Assembly: GCA_017398045.1 (NCBI GenBank)
Contig: JAFQHI010000005.1
Span: 1-64,000, forward strand
DNA: 64,000 nt
DNA from: Alistipes sp.
Lineage (GTDB): Bacteria > Bacteroidota > Bacteroidia > Bacteroidales > Rikenellaceae
Direction: 5' to 3'
Positions 18,183-26,094 of this stretch are shown here, piece by piece. Each line of letters begins with the position of its first letter. Within the stretch, counting starts at the first letter, position 1. A program made the translations under genes and the position numbers. Under the pieces are notes generated by a model. That model was given only the letters and a program-made list of their open reading frames with translations. It did no database searches and was not told the DNA's origin.

Positions 18183-18189
18183 ACTTCAT

Positions 18190-18840
18190 CTATGCGTGTA
18201 ACATGGCATGAATCTCGGCCGCAGGGTCCTCGGCCTTGAAGACCGACGAGCCGGCCACCAGCACATTGGCCCCCGCCTCATACAACAGGCGTGCATTCTC
18301 GGACGAGATACCGCCATCGACCTCAATCAACAGGTCGGGGTTCAACTCCTCGGCCATGAGGCGCAGTTCGCGGATGCGGTCCAACGACTCGGGGATGAAC
18401 TTCTGCCCGCCAAAGCCCGGCTCGACACTCATGATGAGAACCATATCGACCTCCTTCAGCAACGGGCGCAGGCTTTCGACCGGAGTCTTGGGTTTAATCG
18501 AAACGCCCACCTTCGCACCGCTCTCGCGGATGAGGTGGATGCAGTGCAGGGCATCCTCGGTCGCCTCCAGGTGGAAGGTAATCCAATCGGCTCCGTCGTG
18601 GGCAAAGCGAGCGATGTAACGCTCCGGCTCGGTAATCATCAGATGGACATCCAAGGGTTTTTGCGTAGCACGACGTACAGCACGCAACACGGGGAAGCCA
18701 AACGAGATGTTGGGGACAAAGACTCCATCCATCACATCGACATGAACCCACGCAGCCTCGCTACGTTCGACCATCTCCACCTCACGCGCCAAATGGCCGA
18801 AGTCGGCTGCCAACACCGAAGGGGCAATCATCCGTTTCAT
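18190..18840 (-). CDS. rpe: Ribulose-phosphate 3-epimerase
   Basis: A 216-residue TIM-barrel enzyme of the pentose phosphate pathway that interconverts ribulose 5-phosphate and xylulose 5-phosphate. Motifs are APSVLAADF, the metal-binding HVDVMDGVFVPN, VHLMI, MSVEPGFGGQ, and the late EVDGGI and GANVLVAGSSVF. I place the start at the ATG at 18838-18840, since the frame upstream to 18912 is out of family and covers the promoter. The ABC-F gene follows after 7 bp. The promoter is divergent from that of rmuC. Confidence 0.95.
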   Translation of the reverse strand: MKRMIAPSVLAADFGHLAREVEMVERSEAAWVHVDVMDGVFVPNISFGFPVLRAVRRATQKPLDVHLMITEPERYIARFAHDGADWITFHLEATEDALHCIHLIRESGAKVGVSIKPKTPVESLRPLLKEVDMVLIMSVEPGFGGQKFIPESLDRIRELRLMAEELNPDLLIEVDGGISSENARLLYEAGANVLVAGSSVFKAEDPAAEIHAMLHA

Positions 18841-18869
18841 TTTCCTTTTTTCGATAAGAGATTCTCTTG

Positions 18870-18877
18870 CAAAGATA
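18870..18877 (-). promoter_or_regulatory. -7 box of rpe
   Basis: On the - strand this reads TATCTTTG, 29 nt before the rpe ATG. It is only 22 bp from the oppositely oriented rmuC -7 box, so the two promoters overlap. Confidence 0.6.
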
Positions 18878-18899
18878 GGAATTTTCACCGAAAAACCGC

Positions 18900-18907
18900 T
18901 ATCTTTG
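18900..18907 (+). promoter_or_regulatory. -7 box of rmuC
   Basis: TATCTTTG ends 5 nt before the rmuC ATG at 18913, which predicts a leaderless message. No -33 TTTG at the usual distance is seen; that segment is shared with the rpe promoter. Confidence 0.6.
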
Positions 18908-18912
18908 CTCAT

Positions 18913-20298
18913 ATGAATAGCGGTATCCTCATTCTTTGTATCTTTTTGGCCCTTGTGGCTGTGGTGGCGATTGGCTTTGCCGTCGTCGTAAGACGTGATT
19001 TGCGCTTCACACGCGAGCAGACAAAGTCCCTCGAGGCCGATTTAGAGCAGGTGCGCAGCACCCTGCAAACCGAGCGCGGAGAGCGCAACCGAGCCGAGCA
19101 GGAGCTGGCCGTAGCGAAAGCGACTGCCGAGCAGCAGATTCAAAGCCTCGAGGCACGCAACGAGGAGCAACGCGCCGAGGCCGAGAAGCGTCGCGCGGAG
19201 GAGGCCGCCCGCTATCAACAGCGCATCGAGGAGCAGCAGCGCGAGGCCGAGCAGCGTCGCACGGAGGAGATTGAGCATCTCAAAAGCCACTTCAAGAGCC
19301 TCTCGGCCGAGATTCTCACCGAGCAATCGAAGCAGTTCCGCGAGACCAACAAGGAGTCGATGGATGTCCTGCTGAAGCCCTTCCGCGACAATATCACCGA
19401 GTTCCGCCAGCGCGTGGAGCATATCTATTCGCACGAGAACGAGCAGCGTGGCGAGCTGAAGAACGAGCTAAAACACCTCCTGGAGCTGAACCAGCGCATC
19501 ACGACCGAGACCACGAACCTCACCAACGCCCTGCGTGGCAATTCGAAGGTGCAGGGCGACTGGGGCGAGACGATGCTCGAGACGATTCTCGATAGCTCGT
19601 CGCTCGTCAAGGGGGTTCACTACCTCACGCAGCACAACCTCAAAGATGCGGAGGGCAACAACCTCCGCCCCGATGTCATTCTGCGCCTTCCGGAGGAGAA
19701 GCAAATCGTCATCGACTCGAAGGTATCGCTCACGGCCTATGTCAATTACACGGCTGCGACCGACGAGGCGGAGCGTCGCCAACACCTTGCCGACCACATC
19801 GCATCCGTGCGCAAGCACATCAAGGAGTTGGGCAACAAAGAGTACCAAAAGCTCCTCCAGTCGCCCGACTTTGTGATTCTGTTCGTGGCCAACGAACCCG
19901 CCTTCCTCGAGGCGCTGAAGGCCGACCCGCAACTCTGGAGCGAGGCCTACGAGAAGAAGGTGTTGATCTCCTCCCCCACCAACCTCTTTGCCATGCTGAA
20001 GATGGTGGCCGATATGTGGAAGTACGATGCGCAGGATAAGAACACGAAGCGCATTGCCGAGTGTGGTCTAAAGCTCTACGAGCAGGCCGTAGCCCTCACC
20101 GCCTCGTTGGAGCAGGTCGGCACAGCGTTGCAAAAGGCGCAGTCAGCCTACGACGACACCTACAAGCGGCTCCACACGGGAAATAATAATGTGGTGCGCC
20201 TGGGTCAGCAACTCAAGAAAACCGCCCGCCTGCAATCCAAGAAGGAGTTCTCCGCAGCACTCACCGAGGCTGTCGAGGAAGACAACGACCAGGAGTAA
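18913..20298 (+). CDS. rmuC: DNA recombination protein RmuC
   Basis: A 461-residue RmuC-family protein. An N-terminal transmembrane helix (about residues 3-25) is followed by a long coiled coil rich in E, Q, R and A (about 30-180). The conserved nuclease-like domain (about 200-400) includes GNSKVQGDWGETMLE, RPDVILRLPEEKQIVIDSKV and LISSPTNLFAMLKMV. RmuC limits inversions and rearrangements. The biochemical activity is inferred from its PD-(D/E)XK-like fold. I choose the ATG at 18913 because it opens the membrane helix and follows a -7 box. The last ~70 bases are repeated, diverged, at 20572-20643. Confidence 0.93.
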   Translation: MNSGILILCIFLALVAVVAIGFAVVVRRDLRFTREQTKSLEADLEQVRSTLQTERGERNRAEQELAVAKATAEQQIQSLEARNEEQRAEAEKRRAEEAARYQQRIEEQQREAEQRRTEEIEHLKSHFKSLSAEILTEQSKQFRETNKESMDVLLKPFRDNITEFRQRVEHIYSHENEQRGELKNELKHLLELNQRITTETTNLTNALRGNSKVQGDWGETMLETILDSSSLVKGVHYLTQHNLKDAEGNNLRPDVILRLPEEKQIVIDSKVSLTAYVNYTAATDEAERRQHLADHIASVRKHIKELGNKEYQKLLQSPDFVILFVANEPAFLEALKADPQLWSEAYEKKVLISSPTNLFAMLKMVADMWKYDAQDKNTKRIAECGLKLYEQAVALTASLEQVGTALQKAQSAYDDTYKRLHTGNNNVVRLGQQLKKTARLQSKKEFSAALTEAVEEDNDQE

Positions 20299-20331
20299 AT
20301 TCAAAATTAGTGCTGATGCAATCAACCACAG

Positions 20332-20449
20332 CAGCCTTTTGGTTGCCTTCGAGGCAACCTATTTGTAAAAGAGAAATCCACCTTTCCAAGCAACTCTTGG
20401 AGGTGGATTTTCTCTTTTTCAAAGCCACTTTCAGTGGCGCAAAAGGCTG
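20332..20449. repeat. 118-bp multibranched palindromic element
   Basis: Terminal inverted repeats CAGCCTTTTG (20332-20341) and CAAAAGGCTG (20440-20449) enclose three stem-loops. The first is GGTTGCC/GGCAACC (20341-20359), sharing its first base with the left terminal repeat. The second is a long stem with AAAAGAGAAATCC (20367-20379) paired to GGATTTTCTCTTTT (20405-20418) and an inner CCAAG/CTTGG. The third is GCCACT/AGTGGC (20424-20438). The whole folds as a cloverleaf-like structure in either strand. No ORF is contained. It could be a MITE-like element or a structured RNA. Confidence 0.75.
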
Positions 20450-20503
20450 AAAAATAATTAGGTTGCTTACTTTTTATATAAAAAACATATAGACAATCCC
20501 CCT

Positions 20504-20529
20504 AAATCCCCCTTTGAGAAGGGGGACTT
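20504..20529. repeat. Short C/G-rich palindrome
   Basis: ATCCCCCTT (20506-20514) pairs with AAGGGGGA (20519-20526) around a TGAG loop. It is another stem-loop in the 516-bp gene-free space between rmuC and the pyruvate oxidoreductase gene. Confidence 0.6.
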
Positions 20530-20571
20530 TGTCGCTTCGCTCCTTGGGCAATGCTAACAACCCTACCCCAT

Positions 20572-20643
20572 CGCCTGCAATCCAAAAAGGAGTTCTCCGC
20601 AGCACTCACCGAGGCCGTCGAGGAAGACAACACGGAAGAGTAA
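20572..20643 (+). pseudogene. Second, diverged copy of the rmuC 3' end
   Basis: Seventy-two bases repeat the last 72 bases of rmuC (20227-20298) with a few differences, in the same frame and ending in TAA. The encoded tails are RLQSKKEFSAALTEAVEEDN followed by DQE in rmuC and TEE here. Differences include synonymous changes (AAG/AAA, GCT/GCC). There is no start codon or upstream reading frame, so it is a gene remnant. The copies are 345 bp apart and flank the multibranched element. Confidence 0.9.
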
Positions 20644-20763
20644 TCTGCGGATTTGGACGGATAATTCGCATTATCCGAGCGACACAGCATACCATATATT
20701 ATATAATAACGGGACTTATAGGAGTGGATAGCTCCATTTTCCCATTCTCCGACTGCAACACGC

Positions 20764-20795
20764 AAAAAAGGGGCGCACCTTGCGATGCGCCCCTT
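20764..20795 (-). terminator. Terminator of the pyruvate oxidoreductase gene
   Basis: GGGGCGCA (20770-20777) pairs with TGCGCCCC (20786-20793). On the - strand the stem is followed by six T residues. It is about 20 bp beyond the stop codon. Between 20644 and 20760 I see AT-rich sequence and no gene. Confidence 0.88.
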
Positions 20796-20814
20796 CACTA
20801 TCTATCGAATCGGA

Positions 20815-23800
20815 TTAGAACTCCATCTTCGAACGACGAACGTAGCTGTTGTAACGCCACTTAGCGTTCTCCTCAGCAGCCTCGAAGAGCTCCTTGGCCT
20901 CGGTCGGGAAGGCCTTCATGAGCGACGTGTAACGTACCTCGCGCATCAGGAAGTCCTGGAACTTCGACCAATCCGGCTCCTTCGAATCCAGCACGAACGG
21001 GTTCTTGCCCTGTGCCTCCAGATCCGGGTTGTAGTGGTAGAGGTGCCAGTAACCGCAAGCTACGGCATCCTTACCGATCTGCTGCGTGCGCGTCATACCG
21101 CCCTTGATACCGTGGTTGATACACGGAGCGTAGGCGATCACGAGCGACGGACCCTGGTAAGCCTCAGCCTCCTTCAGTACGTTGAAGAGCTGCTGCTGCG
21201 AAGCACCGATCGAAACCTGAGCAACATATACATAACCGTAGGTCATGGCCATAGCACCCAGATCCTTCTTGCGGATACGCTTACCGCTCGAAGCGAACTT
21301 GGCAACGGCACCCACCGGCGTAGCCTTCGACGACTGACCACCCGTGTTCGAGTAAACCTCGGTATCGATAACGAGGATATTCACATCCATACCCGAAGCC
21401 AGGACGTGGTCAACACCACCGTAGCCGATATCGTAGCCCCAGCCGTCACCACCGATAATCCACTGCGACTTCTTAACCAGCCAATCCTTCATCTCGAGTA
21501 CCTTCTTGCAAGCATCGCAACCGCAAGCCTCCAGCAGGGGCAGCAGCTTCTCGGTAGCCGCAGCCGAAGCCGACGACGAGTAGCGACCCTCCTTCCAAGC
21601 AGCCACGGCAGCCTTCAGCTCATCCGAGCAGCAATCGGCAGCAACCACCTCGTCCATGTAGGCCTCTACACGGTCGCGGAGCTTCTCGATACCGACGTGC
21701 ATACCCAGACCATACTCGGCGTTATCCTCGAAGAGCGAGTTAGCCCAAGCGGGACCCTGACCCTTCTCGTTGGTGCAGTAAGGCGTCGAGGGAGCCGAAC
21801 CCGAGTAGATCGAGGTACAACCCGTAGCGTTGGCAACCATCATCTTGTCACCGAAGAGCTGCGTGATAGCCTTGATGTAGGGGGTCTCACCGCAACCGGC
21901 GCAAGCACCCGAGAACTCGAACAGCGGCTGTGCGAACTGCAGGTTCTTCACCGACTTGGTCTTATCAACCACGTTCTTGTAACCCACGGTCTTAATAACC
22001 TTCTCCCAATTCTCGGCCTGCTGAAGCTGCGTATCGAGCGGCTTCATAACGAGTGCCTTCGTCTTGGCGGGGCAGACATCCACACAGTTGTTGCAACCCG
22101 TACAATCGAGCGGCGACACCTGGATACGGAACTTGTAAGCCTTCGTCTCACCGAGACCCTGCTTGAACTCAAGACCCGTAGCGGCAGCCTCCTCCTCCGT
22201 AGCGAGGAACGGACGGATAGCAGCGTGGGGGCAGACATAAGCACACTGGTTACACTGGATACAGTTCTCCATCATCCACTCCGGAACATTCACGGCAATA
22301 CCGCGCTTCTCCCAAGCAGCCGTACCGTTGTCCCACGTACCGTCCTCACGACCGGCAAATGCCGATACGGGCAGGTCGTCACCCTTCAGGGCGTTAATCG
22401 GGTCAACAATCTTCTGTACGAACTCCGGACGAGCAGCATCTACCTTGGCGGCAGCAGCCTTTACCTCGATATTGGCCCACTCGGCGGGAACCTCAACCTT
22501 CTCAACGGCCGAACCACCGGCATCAACAGCGGCGTAGTTCATGTTCACGATATCCTCGCCCTTCTTACCGTAGGACTTCAGGATGGCGTGCTTCATCTCC
22601 TCAACAGCCTTCTCGAAGGGAATCACATCGGCAATCTTGAAGAAGGCCGACTGCATGATGGTATTCGTGCGCGAACCCAGACCCAGCTCGGCAGCAATCT
22701 TCGTAGCGTTGATGATATAGAAGTTGATGTTGTTCTTGGCCAGATATGCCTTCATGTGGTCAGGCAGCGTGCGGCAGGTCGTCTCGGCATCGTGCGTCGA
22801 GTTCAAGAGGAACGAACCGCCCTTCTTCAGGCCCTTCAGTACATCATACTTATCTACATACGACGGAACGTGGCAAGCCACAAAGTCGGGCGTCGTAACC
22901 AGATAAGGCGACGTGATCGGGTTATCACCGAAACGGAGGTGCGACGAGGTGTAACCACCCGACTTCTTCGAGTCATACGAGAAGTAAGCCTGGCAATACT
23001 TGTCGGTCGAACCACCGATAATCTTAATCGAGTTCTTGTTGGCACCTACCGTACCGTCGGCACCCAGACCGAAGAACAGACCCTCGAACGTACCGGGCTT
23101 GGCCATCGAAATCTCCTCACCAACGGGCAACGAGAGGTTCGTTACGTCGTCCACGATACCAACCGTGAAGTGGTCCTTCGGCTCGGCCTTCTCCATGTTC
23201 TCGAATACGGCCAGCATCTGGGCGGGCGTCGTATCCTTCGACGAGAGACCGTAGCGGCCACCGATAATCTGGGGCTGAATCTTCTTGCCGTAGAACATCG
23301 ACTTCACGTCCATATAGAGCGGCTCGCCCTCGGCACCCGGCTCCTTCGTGCGGTCCAGCACGCAAACCTTCTTCACCGAAGCGGGAACTACGTTGAAGAA
23401 ATACTTCTCCGAGAAGGGACGATAGAGGTGTACGGTGATAAGACCCACCTTCTTACCCTGCTTGCGCAGGTAGTCGATCGTCTCCTTGATGGTCTCCGTA
23501 ACCGAACCCATGGCAACAACCACGTTCTCGGCCTCGGGGTCACCGTAGTAAACGAAGGGAGCGTACTCACGACCCGTGATGGCCGAAATCTCCTTCATCG
23601 TCTCGGCTACCATGTCAGGCACTGCATCGTAGAACTTGTTGCAAGCCTCACGAGCCTGGAAATAGATATCGGGGTTCTGGGCCGTACCGCGCGTTACGGG
23701 ATGCTCGGGGTTGAGCGCGGCAGCGCGGAACTTCTTCAGTGCCTCACGGTCGAGCATGGCCGTCAGTTTAGCCTCGTCAATCAGCTCAATCTTCTGAATC

Positions 23801-24339
23801 TCATGCGAGGTGCGGAAACCGTCGAAGAAGTGCAGGAAGGGAACGCGAGCCTTCAGGGCAACGATGTGAGCCACACCGGCCAGGTCCATCACCTCCTGAA
23901 CCGACGAAGTTGCCAACATAGCAAAGCCGGTCTGACGGGCGGCCATCACGTCCTGGTGGTCACCGAAAATCGAGAGGGCGTGCGAAGCCAACGCACGAGC
24001 CGACACATGGAAGACACCCGGCAACAGCTCACCGGCAATCTTGTACATGTTGGGAATCATCAGCAGCAAACCCTGCGAAGCGGTGAAGGTCGAGGTCAAA
24101 GCACCCGACTGCAACGAGCCGTGTACGGCACCGGCAGCACCGGCCTCCGACTGCATCTCAACCACCTTTACGGTCTCACCGAAGATGTTCTTGCGACCCT
24201 GCGCAGCCCACTCGTCCACGTACTCTGCCATGGTCGACGACGGGGTGATGGGGTAAATAGCGGCAACCTCCGAGAACATATAAGCCACGTGAGCTGCTGC
24301 ATAGTTACCATCACAAGTGATAAATTTCTTTTCTGCCAT
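20815..24339 (-). CDS. nifJ: Pyruvate:ferredoxin (flavodoxin) oxidoreductase
   Basis: A 1174-residue single-chain enzyme that oxidises pyruvate with CoA to acetyl-CoA and CO2, reducing ferredoxin or flavodoxin. The domain order is complete. N-terminal pyrimidine-binding domain (YPITPSSTMAEY near residue 30), CoA/transketolase-C region, gamma domain, then a two [4Fe-4S] ferredoxin domain (CIQCNQCAYVCP near 690 and CTGCNNCVDVCP near 755). A third cluster site is CAGCGETPY near 820, and the TPP-binding region has GGDGWGYDIGYGG. It supplies acetyl-CoA for the ackA operon. It has a good promoter and terminator and is a single-gene transcript. Confidence 0.98.
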   Translation of the reverse strand: MAEKKFITCDGNYAAAHVAYMFSEVAAIYPITPSSTMAEYVDEWAAQGRKNIFGETVKVVEMQSEAGAAGAVHGSLQSGALTSTFTASQGLLLMIPNMYKIAGELLPGVFHVSARALASHALSIFGDHQDVMAARQTGFAMLATSSVQEVMDLAGVAHIVALKARVPFLHFFDGFRTSHEIQKIELIDEAKLTAMLDREALKKFRAAALNPEHPVTRGTAQNPDIYFQAREACNKFYDAVPDMVAETMKEISAITGREYAPFVYYGDPEAENVVVAMGSVTETIKETIDYLRKQGKKVGLITVHLYRPFSEKYFFNVVPASVKKVCVLDRTKEPGAEGEPLYMDVKSMFYGKKIQPQIIGGRYGLSSKDTTPAQMLAVFENMEKAEPKDHFTVGIVDDVTNLSLPVGEEISMAKPGTFEGLFFGLGADGTVGANKNSIKIIGGSTDKYCQAYFSYDSKKSGGYTSSHLRFGDNPITSPYLVTTPDFVACHVPSYVDKYDVLKGLKKGGSFLLNSTHDAETTCRTLPDHMKAYLAKNNINFYIINATKIAAELGLGSRTNTIMQSAFFKIADVIPFEKAVEEMKHAILKSYGKKGEDIVNMNYAAVDAGGSAVEKVEVPAEWANIEVKAAAAKVDAARPEFVQKIVDPINALKGDDLPVSAFAGREDGTWDNGTAAWEKRGIAVNVPEWMMENCIQCNQCAYVCPHAAIRPFLATEEEAAATGLEFKQGLGETKAYKFRIQVSPLDCTGCNNCVDVCPAKTKALVMKPLDTQLQQAENWEKVIKTVGYKNVVDKTKSVKNLQFAQPLFEFSGACAGCGETPYIKAITQLFGDKMMVANATGCTSIYSGSAPSTPYCTNEKGQGPAWANSLFEDNAEYGLGMHVGIEKLRDRVEAYMDEVVAADCCSDELKAAVAAWKEGRYSSSASAAATEKLLPLLEACGCDACKKVLEMKDWLVKKSQWIIGGDGWGYDIGYGGVDHVLASGMDVNILVIDTEVYSNTGGQSSKATPVGAVAKFASSGKRIRKKDLGAMAMTYGYVYVAQVSIGASQQQLFNVLKEAEAYQGPSLVIAYAPCINHGIKGGMTRTQQIGKDAVACGYWHLYHYNPDLEAQGKNPFVLDSKEPDWSKFQDFLMREVRYTSLMKAFPTEAKELFEAAEENAKWRYNSYVRRSKMEF

Positions 24340-24411
24340 TTTTTGTGAAAATTTTAGAGTTTTATGTGTGATTTTAAGTTGTTTGCCTGCGAAATCACAT
24401 AATAAGCGTTA

Positions 24412-24442
24412 CAAAGTTAGCAAAAAGCGGGCGAAAAAACAA
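24412..24442 (-). promoter_or_regulatory. Promoter of the pyruvate oxidoreductase gene
   Basis: On the - strand: TTG (24442-24440), 20 bp, TAACTTTG (24419-24412), then 72 nt to the ATG. The -33 sits in the T-run of the upstream fucosidase terminator. Confidence 0.7.
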
Positions 24443-24476
24443 CCCCCCAAGCCCATAAAATGTATGCTTGAGGGGG
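24434..24476 (-). terminator. Terminator of the fucosidase gene
   Basis: CCCCCCAAGC (24443-24452) pairs with GCTTGAGGGGG (24466-24476) with one bulged base. On the - strand it is followed by TTGTTTTTT. Confidence 0.75.
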
Positions 24477-24536
24477 ATATTTTTTATCTTTTTCGGATTG
24501 CGCCTATTGTGAAAAAATTCACAGTTCAAAATCGGC

Positions 24537-25973
24537 CTATTCCAACCGTAGGCGCACGACCTGTGCGGCATCCGACGGATAGCGTCCGTTGCGGGGGATG
24601 GTAAGGCGCAGCGCATCGTCTCGCTGCTCGAAGGGGCAGGTGTAGTTCTTCTTTACCGAGAGGAGCGTAGCATCAACCACCTTGCGACCGCCAAGAGACT
24701 CGGCATCAATTGCTTGCAAATCGACTACCGTCCCCTGGCCGGGCCAATCGAGGAAAATCACATAGAGCGCGTCATCGGTTTGGGTGTAGCGCACCTCGCA
24801 ACCCGCAGCCTCCTCGCCCGAGACGACATAGGGGCGCGTGCCGTAAATGGCCTCGCCATACGACCAGAGCCATACGCCCACATTCTGCACCACATCCTGC
24901 TGGTCCTGCGGAATCGTTCCGTCGGCCTTCGGAGAGAGGTTCAGCAAGAGGCGGCCGTTGTTCGACACGACACGAATAAGATGCTGGATAATAGTCTTAT
25001 CGGTCAAAAGTTTCATCCCCTTCACGTAGCCCCACGAGCGGTGATAACCGTCGCTGATGGTCAAATCCGAGAGCCACGGTTCGGGGTCGATTTCCGTGGG
25101 GGCGTGCATCTCGTGGTCGAGCATACAAATCGTGCGCGGAAGCTCCTCATATTTGTAGGTCACGACCACCTCCTTGCCGCGCTCCTCGGCACGGTTGAAG
25201 TAGTGGGCCAAAAACTCGCGCTTGAGCGAGTCGGGAATCTGGTCCATCCAGGCATCGAAATAGATGATATCGGGGCTGTATTTATCGACCACCTCGCGCC
25301 CCTTATTGAGCCACATTTCGAGCCATTCGTCGTGGTCCATCAGGCACCCGTAGAGCTTTTCGTATTTCGGATTATTGGCCGCCCAATGCTCCTTGACCTT
25401 GACGTACGTATAGTTGTTTTCGTGGTGCAGCGAGAGGAAAAATTTCATGCCGCGCGCCTTGATGGCTTCGCCCAACTCACCCACCACATCGCGCTTGGGT
25501 CCCATTTTTGCAGCCGAGAAGGGGGTGTGTTGCGAGTCCCACATCGAGAATCCATCGTGATGCTCGGCCACCATACCGGCAAATTGCGCACCACTCTCCC
25601 GAAAGAGCGTAGCCCACGCTTCGGGGTCGAACCGCTCGGCCTTGAACATCGGGATAAAGTCGTGGTAACCAAACTCTTCGAGCGGTCCCCACAATTGTTC
25701 GTGGCGACGGTGGCCCCCCATCAGGAAGTTCTCCGATGTGGAGTCGCGGTGCATGTAATAGTAGTACTGTTCGTTGCCATAGGCCGGCACCGAATAGACG
25801 CCCCAATGGACATAGATACCGAATTTTGCATCGCGCATCCAATCGGGTACGGCTTCATGTTTTTCGAGCGACGCCCATTCCGGTTCATAAGAGCCGACCG
25901 GCGGCGGATAGGCCTGATTCGTAGAGCAGGCCGCGGCACACATGGCCACAACAAAAAGGAGTAGATTTCTCAT
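24537..25973 (-). CDS. GH29 alpha-L-fucosidase, lipoprotein
   Basis: A 478-residue exported glycosidase. The lipoprotein signal ends MCAAACS, with the Cys at residue 16. The catalytic (beta/alpha)8 barrel has the GH29 hallmarks KFGIYVHWGVYSVPAYGNEQ near residue 50, EHHDGFSMWDS near 140, and the nucleophile aspartate D240 in IIYFDAWMDQIP. A C-terminal beta domain follows. It removes alpha-L-fucose from host or dietary glycans. It is a lone gene, not linked to a SusC/D pair. A -7 box lies at 25992-25999. Confidence 0.93.
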   Translation of the reverse strand: MRNLLLFVVAMCAAACSTNQAYPPPVGSYEPEWASLEKHEAVPDWMRDAKFGIYVHWGVYSVPAYGNEQYYYYMHRDSTSENFLMGGHRRHEQLWGPLEEFGYHDFIPMFKAERFDPEAWATLFRESGAQFAGMVAEHHDGFSMWDSQHTPFSAAKMGPKRDVVGELGEAIKARGMKFFLSLHHENNYTYVKVKEHWAANNPKYEKLYGCLMDHDEWLEMWLNKGREVVDKYSPDIIYFDAWMDQIPDSLKREFLAHYFNRAEERGKEVVVTYKYEELPRTICMLDHEMHAPTEIDPEPWLSDLTISDGYHRSWGYVKGMKLLTDKTIIQHLIRVVSNNGRLLLNLSPKADGTIPQDQQDVVQNVGVWLWSYGEAIYGTRPYVVSGEEAAGCEVRYTQTDDALYVIFLDWPGQGTVVDLQAIDAESLGGRKVVDATLLSVKKNYTCPFEQRDDALRLTIPRNGRYPSDAAQVVRLRLE

Positions 25974-25991
25974 TAGAAAAGGTATTTAGTA

Positions 25992-25999
25992 CAAAGATA
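25992..25999 (-). promoter_or_regulatory. -7 box of the fucosidase gene
   Basis: On the - strand this reads TATCTTTG, 18 nt before the ATG. No -33 TTTG is found at 19-20 bp. Confidence 0.55.
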
Positions 26000-26044
26000 G
26001 TAAGATTTCCGGTTTTTTTAATGGTGAATTCGTCATTCTTAACG

Positions 26045-26079
26045 CTTAATTTTTAATTCTTAATTCTCAATTCTTAATT
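26045..26079. repeat. AT-rich heptamer array in the M16 operon promoter
   Basis: Five 7-bp units are CTTAATT, TTTAATT, CTTAATT, CTCAATT and CTTAATT. The last T is the first base of the -7 box at 26079, so the array occupies the place of the -33 and spacer. Confidence 0.85.
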
Positions 26080-26086
26080 ATCTTTG
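26079..26086 (+). promoter_or_regulatory. -7 box of the M16 peptidase operon
   Basis: TATCTTTG ends 8 nt before the ATG at 26095, predicting a nearly leaderless mRNA. The usual -33 TTTG is absent and is replaced by the heptamer array. Confidence 0.6.
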
Positions 26087-26094
26087 CATCCGCT

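Noticed and set aside
20785-24348. Very long + strand open frame opposite the pyruvate oxidoreductase gene
   Set aside because: It is the complement of a certain, full-length gene. The GC-rich codon use of that gene removes stops from the opposite strand, and the translation is rich in R, L, H and T with no family features.
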